A DNA stretch of 6,407 nucleotides from an archaeon. Its GTDB lineage: Archaea; Aenigmatarchaeota; Aenigmatarchaeia; GW2011-AR5; GCA-2688965. How positions within the stretch are numbered: position 1 is the stretch's first letter; each line of letters starts with the position of its first letter. A program made the translations under genes and the position numbers. Shown here piece after piece: positions 6,137 through 6,407 of this stretch. The stretch covers positions 6,060 to 12,466 of the forward strand of contig NZEE01000028.1 in assembly GCA_002688965.1 (NCBI GenBank), read 5' to 3'. The notes under the pieces were generated by a model. The model was not told the DNA's origin. It searched no databases and saw only the letters and a list, made by a program, of their open reading frames with translations.

Positions 6137-6407
6137 TTGGCATCTTTAGATACAGTAAAAATTGCAAAGGATAAGGTGAACGCCCATCTAGCGGCTAATC
6201 CACCCGTAGATCCCGACCAGGTGGACTATGCGATGGGATCTATAGATTTCATTAGCCCAGAGGCATTGGTGGTGGGTAATGCGGTCTTGGTATATTTGGC
6301 TGCGGAGATAGCTGGGTTTCCCAATTATACGGAGGAGTTTAATGAAGGAAAGACCCGCCATCTAGCAGAGGTTGCAGCTTCTGGCGAGGCTTGTTGTTGT
6401 GGTCACT
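6137..6407 (+). CDS. Unrecognised gene, 5' part; runs off the window
   Basis: An open frame of 90 codons reaches the right edge without a stop, so the gene continues. No ATG exists before residue 33 (6233); an in-frame stop at 6122-6124 bounds the start, leaving TTG 6137 (LASLDTVKIAK...) as the likely first codon. The visible part is soluble: a charged helix, a Pro-rich ANPPVDPDQVDYA turn, a moderately hydrophobic helix (EALVVGNAVLVYLAAEI, about 45-61), then GFPNYTEEF and a cysteine cluster (GEACCCGH) at the edge. Seven bases separate it from the spike gene, so it is probably another late virion or assembly protein. I do not recognise the family. Continuous codon use like the spike gene supports a real gene. 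Confidence 0.65.
   Translation, partial: MASLDTVKIAKDKVNAHLAANPPVDPDQVDYAMGSIDFISPEALVVGNAVLVYLAAEIAGFPNYTEEFNEGKTRHLAEVAASGEACCCGH

Overview
The window looks like a piece of a lytic, T4-like myovirus (Caudoviricetes). The group is suggested by a gp55-type late-transcription sigma factor, a long baseplate-spike-like virion protein, and a tightly packed one-strand gene block with virally encoded sugar enzymes. A marine or freshwater T4-like phage is the best guess, because these protein types resemble what is known from such phages. The host cannot be read from the sequence. All eight genes are on the + strand, gaps are 2 to 44 bases, and no stretch over 300 bases lacks a gene.

Region 1 (1-3117) is a sugar-metabolism block: the 3' part of a compact UDP-glucose/nucleotide-sugar 6-dehydrogenase, a short intrinsic terminator that starts inside its stop codon, and two tandem GT-B glycosyltransferases. 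The two transferases share an N-terminal S-G-x-G-T-x-S-R motif and an EGFGLPxLE motif, but are otherwise diverged. Region 2 (3120-4525) holds a 92-residue single-span membrane protein, the gp55-like late sigma factor with a TTG start, and an unrecognised 123-residue helical protein. Region 3 (4528-6407) holds a 533-residue gp5/spike-like structural protein and the start of an unrecognised gene that runs off the window.

A plausible reading is that the first block makes or transfers sugars, either to modify the virion or DNA or to alter host surface glycans. The sigma factor would redirect host RNA polymerase to late promoters, and the last block is itself a late product. The sequence is AT-rich up to about 5150 (hand counts of three 60-base lines give 28-33% GC). 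It becomes clearly GC-richer inside the spike gene (52-57% in four lines between 5221 and 6000).

The most interesting points are the C-terminal extension of the sigma factor, which looks like a helix-turn-helix absent from T4 gp55; a perfect 10-bp hairpin just inside the sigma coding region; and the unrecognised small gene between the sigma factor and the spike. No clearly new system is evident. The rest fits a known kind of phage.
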